Shown one piece after another: positions 25,948 to 33,890 of a stretch of 64,000 nucleotides of DNA (its first letter is position 1; each line of letters opens with the position of its first letter). The DNA comes from Poecilobothrus nobilitatus (Eukaryota > Arthropoda > Insecta > Diptera > Dolichopodidae): assembly GCA_947095535.1 (NCBI GenBank), contig OX352773.1:262531590-262595589 (forward strand), in the 5' to 3' direction. Below the pieces are notes generated by a model, which saw nothing but the letters and a program-made list of their open reading frames with translations, was not told the DNA's origin and made no database searches. The position numbers and the translations under genes are program-made.

Positions 25948-26139
25948 ATGGTTTTAAAAGAAAAAAAAGAAAGCTTAATGAACTTAATTTTAAACTTGTT
26001 TCAGAGTTTATTTTTAAAAATAAAAAAAGTGAAACTTTTGGTTTGTGTTTATACTATATTGTTGGAAAATTATAATTATTTGATAAAAAGTCTTTTCAAC
26101 GGTTATGCTGCCTGCAGGAGCTTAAAAAATATATATTGA
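25948..26139 (+). CDS. TIR-located small ORF, doubtful
   Basis: A 63-codon ATG frame rich in Leu, Ile and Lys, with a hydrophobic middle (about residues 15-45). An identical peptide is encoded in the other inverted repeat (43666-43857, minus). The identity is explained by the near-identity of the repeats, so it is not independent evidence of coding. No similarity recognised. Confidence 0.2.
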   Translation: MVLKEKKESLMNLILNLFQSLFLKIKKVKLLVCVYTILLENYNYLIKSLFNGYAACRSLKNIY

Positions 26140-26746
26140 TTATAAATTCTATTGTTTTAATTAAACAATTTTTAATTTTTTTAGAAAGCTTTATATTGAA
26201 TTTAGGTTTTACAATGATTTGAGTAGAACAATTCAATGAATTATTTTTGTGGTTTTTTTGTTTTCTTTGAATAATAAACCTGAATAAATTAATGAATTAA
26301 TGTGCGATTGAATCACAAAAGAAATAAACAGAAATATGTGTATGTGTGTGTGTGTGTGTGTGTGTGCACATGTAGATTTGTATCATTATAAATTATGAAA
26401 TATTGTGGTGGTAACAGGTGCAAAAAATATACAAACTTTAAAATATCTAAAAACAAATAAATAGAAACCAAAAATGACGTTAGGGGATTCCTTTTGTTAA
26501 TATAAAAAGGAAAAAAACCAAATATATACTACAAAGTTTTTTACATTTAATTTTTAATGATTTTCGATGTATATAATTTTCTTCTTGTAGATAGAAATCG
26601 GTCAGATATTAGGTACCTTTATGAATATATTATGGTTAGTTTAGGTTCAATCCCAATTCTTACCTGGATAAGTTTTTCTTAAGTTAATAATCTAAGTTAA
26701 TTTAAGTTAATAATTTAAGTCTAATAATCTTATATGTTCAAAATTG

Positions 26747-26755
26747 TATAAAAGG
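26747..26755 (+). promoter_or_regulatory. TATA box ahead of the first gene
   Basis: TATAAAAGG. With a start of transcription about 25-30 bp downstream (near 26778) it would lie after the first two in-frame ATGs (26764, 26773) of the following gene and favour the ATG at 26815. Confidence 0.45.
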
Positions 26756-26763
26756 TTAATCTT

Positions 26764-27540
26764 ATGATTAAAATGTGTTATAACACGATAAGTTTAGCAA
26801 GTAAAACGATCATAATGTTTTGGGCTGATAACATTTTACATGGTTATAAATATTGCATTTGCGGGATGAAATGGGCTTCAATTAGAGTAATTAATTGGAA
26901 AATATTTCATGATTTTTTGGAGATATATATAACCCCAGAAGATGGAGAAAAGATATGTGTTTTAAAAATTAGAAATGGTGAGTCAATAAACAGTAAATTA
27001 TTTTTATCTCCATTGGAATGGCAACATATAAAAATTGAAGTATATGGCGGTGATATTTCTATTATTGGTACAATTAGACAATCATCAATCAAAAATAAAG
27101 TAACAAACAGTTTCGGAGATGATTGTCCATTTGCTGAAGAGGATGATTGGGAGTTGATTGATAAGAATATTTCAAATGTATTACCAAAAGATAAGAATAA
27201 AAGAATTTCACAACATATTGAATCATTGTCGATGAAAACAAATGAATATGAAGAAAATCAAAATGAGTTAAAAAAGTCGATGATAAGAAAACGAATTGAA
27301 GAGGGAATTATATTTATTGCATCAATAGAGAATATGTATAATGAAAAAAATAATAAATCAAAAATTGGCGATAAGCTAAGTCATTTTAGAGAATTACTTG
27401 AAAATTTAAAAGAGGAATATTTAGATTACATGGAAGCTTATTCAGATGGAAGAGATAAGTTTTTACCGCTTTTTATGTATTTGTGTTCCATTATAAGTCA
27501 AGTTAAGTCTGTACACAACAAAGAAATTTCTAGAAAATAA
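26764..27540 (+). CDS. Uncharacterised Polinton protein, 258 aa
   Basis: Not recognised. The N-terminal half (about residues 25-115) is predicted to be strand-rich. A short acidic stretch follows (DDCPFAEEDDWELID, about 119-133). The C-terminal half (about 150-250) is rich in Glu, Lys, Ile and Leu and likely helical. There is no signal peptide or clear membrane segment. The longest start is used here, but the TATA box at 26747 suggests translation begins at the ATG at 26815 (a 241-aa product beginning MFWADNILHG). It is the first gene inside the left inverted repeat, 93 bp before the secreted-protein gene on the same strand. Genes beside the repeats are often accessory in Polintons, so a host-interaction role is possible but not shown. 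Confidence 0.75.
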   Translation: MIKMCYNTISLASKTIIMFWADNILHGYKYCICGMKWASIRVINWKIFHDFLEIYITPEDGEKICVLKIRNGESINSKLFLSPLEWQHIKIEVYGGDISIIGTIRQSSIKNKVTNSFGDDCPFAEEDDWELIDKNISNVLPKDKNKRISQHIESLSMKTNEYEENQNELKKSMIRKRIEEGIIFIASIENMYNEKNNKSKIGDKLSHFRELLENLKEEYLDYMEAYSDGRDKFLPLFMYLCSIISQVKSVHNKEISRK

Positions 27541-27632
27541 AAAAGAAAAAAAGATTTGTATTTTGAAATTTCTAATAAAACATTACTTCGTTAACCTTTA
27601 AACAAGATACATCGTACATTTTTTGATTAACT

Positions 27633-28277
27633 ATGAAAAGATTTATATTTTTCATATTATTTTTGTTAACCATTCAAGCAAATTCGGCTCCATTTTCTAA
27701 TATTAGATTAGATGAATCAGCCTTTGGGAGCACATACTTTAATATATTACTTCCAAGTAATGAGACTGTGAGAGTAAATTTATCAGTTCAGCTATTAAAA
27801 CATGTAATTTCACCAGAATTAAACAAAACAACAACAAATGCTGTAAAAACTACAACCATAGAATCAATAACTACTTTACCAGATGAACAATTACCAAAAG
27901 ATAAAGCTGACTCAGCACCTCAATATGTTTCTATAGATGAGGCTATTGAGGCTTTTAGGCAGGAATTAATTTTAAAAGAACGTAATATTGGTGGAATTAT
28001 AAATAGTGAAAATATATTTTACAGACATTTTCAATTGGAATATGATAATAATAATAATAAAGAAATCCATATAAGATGTGAATATAATAGCAATTTTAGA
28101 CAAAAGTCTCTTGCAATTAAATGCTTAGAATATCGAGAAATATTAGCAGATAGAATTTTAAGTAATGGAGAAGTGGAAACAGTTCCTATTATAGATGGAG
28201 ATTATAAATCCGATTACACTATACTTGATTTGCGATCAATAAAACAAAAATCATCATATCAAATGGAGATTTCATAA
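27633..28277 (+). CDS. Predicted secreted protein, 214 aa, unknown function
   Basis: Begins with a clear signal peptide: MKR, then a hydrophobic stretch to about residue 17, with a probable cleavage after NSA (residue 19). A short Thr-rich stretch (about residues 65-85, KTTTNAVKTTTIESITT) resembles an O-glycosylated linker. The remainder is mixed, with two Cys (in IRCEY and IKCLEY) that could pair. No transmembrane anchor follows, so it is expected to be secreted or luminal. It is not one of the standard Polinton proteins and I recognise no family. It faces the integrase gene tail to tail across a poly-T stretch. It could be an accessory gene taken up from a host. Confidence 0.8.
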   Translation: MKRFIFFILFLLTIQANSAPFSNIRLDESAFGSTYFNILLPSNETVRVNLSVQLLKHVISPELNKTTTNAVKTTTIESITTLPDEQLPKDKADSAPQYVSIDEAIEAFRQELILKERNIGGIINSENIFYRHFQLEYDNNNNKEIHIRCEYNSNFRQKSLAIKCLEYREILADRILSNGEVETVPIIDGDYKSDYTILDLRSIKQKSSYQMEIS

Positions 28278-28334
28278 TTTATCAAAATAAAATAATAAAT
28301 TGCAATAATTGTAAGATAATAAAATAAAAATAAA

Positions 28335-28353
28335 TTTTTTTTTTTTTTTTTTT
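28335..28353. terminator. Poly-T / poly-A stretch between convergent genes
   Basis: Nineteen T on the plus strand, which is A19 directly at the integrase stop codon on the minus strand. The plus-strand gene before it has AATAAA-like signals (aataaaataataaat at about 28287-28301). It probably lies in the shared 3'-end region. Confidence 0.4.
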
Positions 28354-29272
28354 ATAATAAATCTGTTTTATTTATCCAGGAATTATGATCAGAAGAAAAC
28401 CCTAACCATTTAACAAAAATTTTATTATCTCTAGTTTTAAGAATCTTTTCAATCAAAAACAATTGTTTATTTTCAGTTTTTAACAATTCATATTCATAGA
28501 AGCTTCCTTGTATGAGTTGACCTTGATAATCTTTCAGTAAATATGTGATAGGGTTAGTGATTTGAACTTTTCTTATCTTAAATACTTCCGTTGTCCAATT
28601 TGGTGTGTAACCTTTTTCAAAAACATGTTTATACTTGCTTATACGAACTGAGTCACCAATTTTAAATTTAGCTGGTAGAGAAATCTTAATATGATTATAA
28701 ATAGTGGCTAACAATTCACCAGCATTTTTTCTGTTTACCTCTGTTGGTTTCTTTTGAATAGTACGATGTTTAGAGTTATTGTATTCGTTGACTAGTTTTG
28801 AAATAATATTAACCCATTTGTAACTCCCATTGAAACTGAATTCTTTCCACATTTTTTCTTTTAGAGTACGATTAAATCGTTCTACTATGGAAGCTTTTAA
28901 CGAGCTAAATGTTGAATAATGATTTATTCGATATTTATCCATTAAATTTTTGAAAATTGTATTGAAGAATTCTTTTCCATCATCAGTTTGTAAATTTTGG
29001 GGATGTCTTTTAGAACTTTTAAAAATATTTTGCATTGCTTCTGTAACGTTCTCTGAAGTTTTTGTTTTTATAGGAATTACCCATGCATACTTAGAAAAGG
29101 TATCAATCACAGTTAACAAAAATTTAAAACCCTTGTTCTCTTTAGCATATAAACCCATTTCTACTAAATCAGCTTGCCAAAGATCATCAAATCCTTTAAT
29201 TATAACTCTACGTCGTTTGAAATTTCTCCGTGCAGGCTTATGAAGCTCTTCAACAACCTGTCTTTTACTCAT
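28352..29272 (-). CDS. Retroviral-type integrase with chromodomain
   Basis: DNA-joining enzyme that inserts the Polinton into the genome and produces the 6-bp duplication. The 306-aa protein has an rve-type catalytic core: Asp35 in WQADLVEMG, Asp97 in QTDDGKEFF, and Glu131 in SIVERFNRTLKE, so the D,D,E triad is intact. The C-terminal 40 residues (about 267-306, FLIEKIL...VKWLGF...SW) form a chromodomain, as in Polinton and Ty3-type integrases, where it is thought to guide integration to chromatin. The N-terminus starts with the conserved RRNFKRRRVIIKGFDDLWQAD block of this family; no HHCC zinc finger is seen. The start is the ATG of MSKRQVVEE. It lies downstream of a run of minus-strand genes, with 43 bp to the next. 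Confidence 0.95.
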   Translation of the reverse strand: MSKRQVVEELHKPARRNFKRRRVIIKGFDDLWQADLVEMGLYAKENKGFKFLLTVIDTFSKYAWVIPIKTKTSENVTEAMQNIFKSSKRHPQNLQTDDGKEFFNTIFKNLMDKYRINHYSTFSSLKASIVERFNRTLKEKMWKEFSFNGSYKWVNIISKLVNEYNNSKHRTIQKKPTEVNRKNAGELLATIYNHIKISLPAKFKIGDSVRISKYKHVFEKGYTPNWTTEVFKIRKVQITNPITYLLKDYQGQLIQGSFYEYELLKTENKQLFLIEKILKTRDNKIFVKWLGFSSDHNSWINKTDLL

Positions 29273-29315
29273 TTTTAAACAAAATAAAATAAATGTACGT
29301 AATTATTATGTATAA

Positions 29316-29678
29316 CTAATTAGAAAATCTTTGATTGAAAATGAATTTCCGGTGATTACTATCTACAATCTTAGAAATAATATCAGCAGTATTTTGAATT
29401 CGTTGATTAAATCTGTAGCGATCCAGTGCTATAACTTCCCAATATTTTTGTCGAGCTAACTTATATGCTATATTCCATTTGCATAATATATGTATTTGGG
29501 GCTTTAACATAAATTTAACTCTCTTTTTTACTTTTTTTTCATCATCATAATTCTCTTCAGATAAATCTGAAATATCGTCAGAAGCAACCGAAATATCATC
29601 TTCCTTTTCATCGCTCTTATCAGATGAATCTGAAGCATCAAGCCAATTGAATAAATCTACAACTTCGTTCTTACTCAT
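29316..29678 (-). CDS. Small protein with acidic N-terminus, 120 aa
   Basis: Residues about 10-50 are Asp/Ser/Glu-rich (DSSDKSDEKEDD...). The C-terminal part is basic and aromatic (RQKYWEVIALDRYRFNQRI). No family recognised. A TATA-like TATAAATG lies on the minus strand at 29714-29721, 36-43 bp ahead of the ATG. The acidic tail plus basic body would suit a DNA- or capsid-associated protein, but this is only inference. Confidence 0.65.
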   Translation of the reverse strand: MSKNEVVDLFNWLDASDSSDKSDEKEDDISVASDDISDLSEENYDDEKKVKKRVKFMLKPQIHILCKWNIAYKLARQKYWEVIALDRYRFNQRIQNTADIISKIVDSNHRKFIFNQRFSN

Positions 29679-29813
29679 CTTGAAAATAACTAATTAAAAT
29701 ATACTCTTTCACTCATTTATAAATAAAATAAATAAAGCAAACAATAAATGTTCAAATTGTAAAATTTATATTTTTTTATTTTATTTAATAGTTTACAAAT
29801 ATGTATACTTTTA

Positions 29814-30107
29814 TTATAACCTATTTTCAATTCTTTTATATAATCCCATTAGTTTGGTACAATGTAACATACGTTTTTCTGCTGAATAACATGGGCAAGT
29901 ATCTGGAAAACTTTCAATATTATCTGATGTATAAGGACATATATCCCAATGATATCCATTCTCCTTTGTTTCAATTTGTAGAGAATTTTTAAATAACTTT
30001 AAAAATTTGAAATGGTCTTTTAACTGCTCATAATGTTCTTCCAATAAAATATCTTCATATTTATTTAAAAAAATATTTAAACAATATCCTATTTGATGTA
30101 TATCCAT
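29814..30107 (-). CDS. Small uncharacterised protein, 97 aa
   Basis: Begins MDIHQIGYCLNIF. A longer open frame extends to 30134 but has no ATG there, so the start at 30107 is chosen. The middle is helical (KYEDILLEEHYEQLKDHFKFLKLF), and the C-terminal half has three Cys and a His around CPY...CPCYSAEKRMLHC (about residues 58-85), which could bind zinc. Its frame begins 29 bp after the stop of the coiled-coil gene upstream on the same strand, so it is probably co-transcribed. Function unknown. Confidence 0.6.
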   Translation of the reverse strand: MDIHQIGYCLNIFLNKYEDILLEEHYEQLKDHFKFLKLFKNSLQIETKENGYHWDICPYTSDNIESFPDTCPCYSAEKRMLHCTKLMGLYKRIENRL

Positions 30108-30136
30108 TTTGGAAGTTAAATGAAAACTAATCACAA

Positions 30137-30628
30137 TTAATTTATTGAATTATTAATTAAATCCAGCGCTGATTGAGCTTTGGCTTCAGCGTTTTGTAGT
30201 CGTGCATTAATAAATCCAATTGGTTTTTTAACTTGAAATTCAATAAAATCATTAATATTTGAAAATTTTTCATTTAACATTGCAGAAAATTTGATATGGA
30301 TTTGCTCTAAACTATCTTGTATTTTTTCTTCTAATATTCTTAATTTTTCTTCTGCTAATTTAAGTTCTATAGACATTGCTGTCTCTGTATGATCAAACAT
30401 TTCTTTTATCTCGTTTTGTAATAGTTCTTTGTGAAAGAAAATTTGGTTATTCACAAATGTTTGTGTTGCTGCATCATTTCCGTTAACTGGATCTTGAACA
30501 TTTGATAAAATTTTGTTATCTAAATCATAATTTCCTTCAGAAGTTAGTTTGAAACCTATACCTGGAGGACCCTGAGTATGTAGTTTTTTAAAAGAAGCTG
30601 CACTACGTCCAAACTTATCAAGTGACAT
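30137..30628 (-). CDS. Coiled-coil, fibre-like Polinton protein, 163 aa
   Basis: The N-terminal region has GPPGIGFKLTSEGNYDLDNK, then ILSNVQDPVNGNDAATQTFV. This type of 'NK.l.NV.dP.n..DA.t..yv' segment is seen in trimeric phage tail-fibre stems and recurs in Polinton proteins. Residues about 65-135 are a long charged helix likely to form a coiled coil (EEKLRILEEKIQDSLEQIH). A virion spike or fibre is a reasonable inference from sequence style; I cannot confirm it. It is 31 bp from the neighbouring conserved gene on the same strand. Confidence 0.75.
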   Translation of the reverse strand: MSLDKFGRSAASFKKLHTQGPPGIGFKLTSEGNYDLDNKILSNVQDPVNGNDAATQTFVNNQIFFHKELLQNEIKEMFDHTETAMSIELKLAEEKLRILEEKIQDSLEQIHIKFSAMLNEKFSNINDFIEFQVKKPIGFINARLQNAEAKAQSALDLINNSIN

Positions 30629-30659
30629 TTTGATTTTTACTGATTGCTAATGTAAAATA

Positions 30660-31649
30660 CTATTGAATTATATTTGCTTCTCTTAATTCTTCAATTATAG
30701 ATACAATTTCATTATGAAGATTATTGTTACCAGCTGATTGTGATGAAATTAGAAGTCTTAATCTATCAACTAACTCATTAGGATCATCCCAATAAACATA
30801 TTGATTTGATTGATTTGTATAATTTAATTGGGTTTCTGGCGTTAAAGATTTATGAAAAAATTGAGTAAAATTTTTTTTCAAATAACCTGATCCAGTTTTT
30901 TTATGCCTAGTGTTATAATCATGTTCATATAATTTTCTTAATATATTCTTGAATTTAAAACCTTTGTTTCCCTTTATTTGTTCTAAAGGATTATAATTTC
31001 TTCTATGTGCATTCGTTTTGTTAAGAATTTGATGATATGTACTTAAATCACTTTCAGTATATTTTAGAGGTTTTTTTTTAAATATTAATTCATATAGACC
31101 ATCTGTACCTTCAAAAACTTCCTTATCAATCAAAATATTTTTATTAATTTCATCTATTTCAAAATTAGCATTGCCAAGTTTTCGCACATTTAATGATTCA
31201 TCAAAATAGGGTCCATATGTCTTATCGAGTTCGGACTTGTTTAGAAAAAATTGTGAAATTGATGGTGGTTCATCATTATCAAATTTTATAGTATTCGGTG
31301 TTGAAGTTTTAAATCCATTGTAAGTATTACTTCTGTTGTTAGGTGTTTTAACTTCCGACCTAAATGACCCCATTAATTTAGAATGTTTATCATTATCATC
31401 AGCCCATTCAATTTCCCGTTTGATATCTGAAATTCGTTGTTGTTTAACAATATTTGTTAATTCTTTTAATGGCTTTGTAATTGGAGTAAAGTTTTCTTCC
31501 CGATTATGATCTTCTGAAAGCTTCTTAATTTTTAAAGATTTAAATTTTCTTTTTAAACTTTTACGAGTTTTAATTAAATCTTTCAATTGAAATTTTGTTT
31601 TTAAACTTTTACGAGTTTTAGTTAAATCTTTCATAAGTGATTCATCCAT
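30660..31649 (-). CDS. Conserved Polinton protein of unknown function, 329 aa
   Basis: Recognisable as a protein common in animal Polintons by its middle block (GLYELIFKKKPLKYTESDL, then NKTNAHRRNY) and C-terminal block (YVYWDDPNELVDRLRLLI, then IVSIIEELREANII). The open frame extends to 31688, but the only upstream start is TTG, so the ATG at 31649 (MDESLMKDL) is used. The N-terminus holds a small internal duplication: KDLTKTRKSLKTKF and KDLIKTRKSLKRKF. Its basic N-terminal 60 residues could bind DNA or RNA. Immediately upstream is the YAACTG-rich region at 31680-31880, which would be its promoter region and perhaps that of the whole minus-strand block. Confidence 0.85.
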   Translation of the reverse strand: MDESLMKDLTKTRKSLKTKFQLKDLIKTRKSLKRKFKSLKIKKLSEDHNREENFTPITKPLKELTNIVKQQRISDIKREIEWADDNDKHSKLMGSFRSEVKTPNNRSNTYNGFKTSTPNTIKFDNDEPPSISQFFLNKSELDKTYGPYFDESLNVRKLGNANFEIDEINKNILIDKEVFEGTDGLYELIFKKKPLKYTESDLSTYHQILNKTNAHRRNYNPLEQIKGNKGFKFKNILRKLYEHDYNTRHKKTGSGYLKKNFTQFFHKSLTPETQLNYTNQSNQYVYWDDPNELVDRLRLLISSQSAGNNNLHNEIVSIIEELREANIIQ

Positions 31650-31679
31650 TTTTAAATGGAAAGTAATCTGTTCAATTAT

Positions 31680-31880
31680 TAACTGCAAATTAACGACTGA
31701 ATTGTTCTATAGCTAACTGCTAACTGGCAACCGCTAACTGCTAACTGCTAAACCGCTACCTGATAACTGGTAACAACTAATTTCTAACTGCTAACTGCTA
31801 ACAGCTAATTGCTAACTGTCAACTGCTAACTGTTAACAGCTAATTGCTATCTGCTAAACGATCCGTTCAGTTAATAACGA
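31680..31880 (-). promoter_or_regulatory. Cluster of YAACTG (Myb-type) motifs upstream of minus-strand genes
   Basis: About ten TAACTG/CAACTG hexamers in roughly 170 bp, mostly in the context gctaactg with spacings of about 7-20 bp, plus one reverse copy (cagtta near 31868). YAAC(T/G)G is the known Myb recognition consensus. The array lies between the 3' end of the ATPase gene and the ATG of the conserved 329-aa gene. It may be a regulatory array or a degenerate 7-bp minisatellite. Confidence 0.6.
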
Positions 31881-31903
31881 ACGGCTAACCAATCTCTTGT
31901 TAA

Positions 31904-32587
31904 CTAAAATTTAGCAAATGTATCAAAATTTTTTCTATAACGACCATTATTTAAATTGCTATCTTTATCAATTAATAGAAAACCATATTTATCATTCCAA
32001 CAGCATGCACTCAACCTTTTAAAATCATTAAAAGACATATCAGAATTTACATGATCATTATATATATGTTTTAAATTTAAATAATCTTGTTTGAATATAA
32101 TCAAAAAGTTGGCATTATCTCTAACTAAATGCTTTGGAATTCTTGTATAAGACTGACACAAATAAAAGCTATCCACTTCTTGATGTCGTCCCATGCAAAA
32201 GTAGTTTCGTATGCTATCTTGCTTATCGCAAGCTACATCATCGAAAATAAATATTGAGTTTGGTTGTGAGACAGAAGGTTCAATTACATCAACGTTATTT
32301 GAAAATTCGTTATATCCCATTCCTTTGATTGGTTTTATTAATTTTTTCAAATATTCGTATTTAGGTTGATGCAATGATTTCGAGTAAATATATATGTTTT
32401 GAAATTTAAGCCCTTTAGGATCTATTAGCATACTTATCATAGCATTAGTTTTACCACAATTTGACGGTCCGACTATTAATCCTCTTATACTATCTGGAAA
32501 GCATTCACCATGTTTTTTATTTTTTTTCTTTAAATTTCGATCAAAATTTTTAACTTTAACTGCGTTATCTACTTTTATAAATTTCAT
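31904..32587 (-). CDS. Genome-packaging ATPase (FtsK/HerA family)
   Basis: Pumps DNA into preformed capsids in related viruses, and is a core Polinton virion gene. The 227-aa protein has a Walker A at residues 40-47 (GPSNCGKT) and a Walker B at 112-117 (IFIFDD). It is followed by the family's QSYTRIPKHLVRDNANFLI segment (about 145-163), which carries the sensor Gln. Length is normal for the family. The start is the only good ATG (MKFIKVDNAV), and the basic linker NFDRNLKKKNKKHG precedes the Walker A. It is transcribed away from the PLA2 gene; 99 bp separate the two starts, so the promoters are back to back. Confidence 0.94.
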   Translation of the reverse strand: MKFIKVDNAVKVKNFDRNLKKKNKKHGECFPDSIRGLIVGPSNCGKTNAMISMLIDPKGLKFQNIYIYSKSLHQPKYEYLKKLIKPIKGMGYNEFSNNVDVIEPSVSQPNSIFIFDDVACDKQDSIRNYFCMGRHQEVDSFYLCQSYTRIPKHLVRDNANFLIIFKQDYLNLKHIYNDHVNSDMSFNDFKRLSACCWNDKYGFLLIDKDSNLNNGRYRKNFDTFAKF

Positions 32588-32686
32588 TTCATTAACTTAG
32601 TAAAATATTTTTTCTTTTAAATGATTATGATAAGTTTTAAAAGGTGATTAGTGTTTGATTGACTTTCTTAAACTAAACTGCATATT

Positions 32687-33499
32687 ATGCTTTTTCGAAA
32701 TAAATATTTAAATAGTGATAAAAAAACTGTTGAAGGAAGAGGAGTTATTAATTCATTAATTAATAAATTACCAATTGAAGCACATTTACCTGGTTATAAT
32801 TATTGTGGACCGGGAACAAAATTAACAAAACGATTAGCTCGTGGGGATAAAGGGATTAATGGTTTAGATGAAGCTTGTCGAGAGCATGATATAGCATATA
32901 CCAAAAGTTCTGATCAAAATCAACGTCATATAGCTGACAATATACTAGCAGAGAAAGCTTGGCAAAGAGTTAAAGCTAAAGGCGCAAGTTTTGGTGAAAG
33001 GTTAAATTCATATCTAGTTACAAACGCAATGAAAGCTAAAGTTAAACTCGGAATGGGTTTAAAAAAGAAAACAAAAAAAGTTCAAAGAAAAAAACCTTTG
33101 AAAAATGTTATAAAAGAAGTTAAATTAGCTATTAAAACTACAAAGAAACCAATGAATGATAAAAATATTATAAAAATTGCTTTACATGCAGCTCGAAAGT
33201 TTTCTAAGGGTGAGAAAAAAAAAATTGATATCCCTCGAATAATTCCGGTACCAAAAATTGGAGGAGTTTTACCTTTAATCCCAATATTTGCTGGTTTGTC
33301 AGCTGTTGGAGCACTTTCTGGCGGTGCTGCAGGTATAGCAAAAGCTATAAATGATGCTAAAAGTGCTCGTAAACAATTGTATGAGAGTGAGCGTCATAAT
33401 AAAATGATGGAAGCAATAACATTAAAAGGAGGAAAAGGATTACATTTAAAACCGCATAAAAAAGGTTTAGGTCTGTTTTTGAATCCAAAAAACCATTAA
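32687..33499 (+). CDS. PLA2-domain minor capsid protein
   Basis: A 270-aa protein with a parvovirus-type phospholipase A2 domain: the calcium loop YCGPGT (39-44) and the catalytic helix DEACREHDIAYT (61-72), with the His67-Asp68 pair intact. In parvoviruses and adintoviruses such domains break endosomal membranes during entry; by analogy this would be an internal virion protein. It continues with a Lys-rich basic region (about 115-185) and a hydrophobic Gly/Ala-rich helix (about 200-225, GALSGGAAGIAKA). It ends in a GLGLFLNP-type C-terminus typical of Polinton minor capsid proteins. The last codons include the A_AAA_AAC heptamer, and the stop follows four bases later. Confidence 0.9.
   Translation: MLFRNKYLNSDKKTVEGRGVINSLINKLPIEAHLPGYNYCGPGTKLTKRLARGDKGINGLDEACREHDIAYTKSSDQNQRHIADNILAEKAWQRVKAKGASFGERLNSYLVTNAMKAKVKLGMGLKKKTKKVQRKKPLKNVIKEVKLAIKTTKKPMNDKNIIKIALHAARKFSKGEKKKIDIPRIIPVPKIGGVLPLIPIFAGLSAVGALSGGAAGIAKAINDAKSARKQLYESERHNKMMEAITLKGGKGLHLKPHKKGLGLFLNPKNH
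33487..33493 (+). promoter_or_regulatory. Candidate -1 ribosomal frameshift site
   Basis: A_AAA_AAC in the exact phase required by the PLA2 frame (codons AAA 33488, AAC 33491), four bases before that gene's TAA (33497-33499). The -1 frame is open from 33460 through the whole protease gene and has no ATG until 33583. A_AAA_AAC is one of the most efficient known eukaryotic and viral -1 slippery sequences. A downstream structure was not modelled. Confidence 0.55.
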
Positions 33500-33582
33500 A
33501 CGAGCTACCCAAAAGAGCACTCAACAATTATGAGATAGAAGAATTTGGAAGAAAATATTTTAAATATTTCCGTGGAGTTTTT

Positions 33583-33876
33583 ATGAGAGATAAATTACCG
33601 GTACATAAACCTTGGAAATATGAAACTGGTATAATAAATTTGGATAATTTTATTGGTAATGGAACGCATTGGGTAGCTTATTACAAGAAACCACAAATTG
33701 TGCAATATTTTGACAGTTTTGGAAATTTAAAACCTCCATTAGAAGTAATTCGATATTTAGGAGATAATCTTGTGTACAATTACAAAAAATATCAAAACTT
33801 TAATTCATATAATTGCGGTCATTTATGTTTAGAATTTTTATTTCATATTGTTAACAAAAAAAATAGCAGTAAATAA
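33583..33876 (+). CDS. Adenain-type cysteine protease (C5-like)
   Basis: Virion maturation protease, a core Polinton gene. From the first ATG the 97 residues contain the catalytic set in order: His29 (GTHWVAYY), Asp44 (YFDSFG), Gln71, and Cys78 in YNCGHLCLEFL. The same frame is open upstream to 33460 with no ATG. Codons 33505-33582 read as the normal N-terminal part of the family, including a segment ending FRGVFMRD that spans this ATG. The true N-terminus is therefore probably upstream and reached by -1 frameshifting from the PLA2 gene or by a non-AUG start. Translation from 33583 alone would lack about 30 residues. An A16 run follows 15 bp after the stop. Confidence 0.9.
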   Translation: MRDKLPVHKPWKYETGIINLDNFIGNGTHWVAYYKKPQIVQYFDSFGNLKPPLEVIRYLGDNLVYNYKKYQNFNSYNCGHLCLEFLFHIVNKKNSSK

Positions 33877-33890
33877 AACATGAATAAAAC

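Larger units (their letters stand above)
25691..26556 (+). repeat. Left terminal inverted repeat
   Basis: Matches 43274-44115 in reverse complement, almost identically over most of its length. One replaced island is present: about 26450-26490 on the left versus a shorter, different stretch near 43342-43358. It includes a (TG)n run at about 26341-26366. The outer end has a 41-bp unit (atggcggagccgcatggagg...) present nearly twice, at 25703 and 25744. Confidence 0.93.

Noticed and set aside
30108..30134. N-terminal extension of the 97-aa protein
   Set aside because: Begins at GTG rather than ATG; the first ATG is at 30107.
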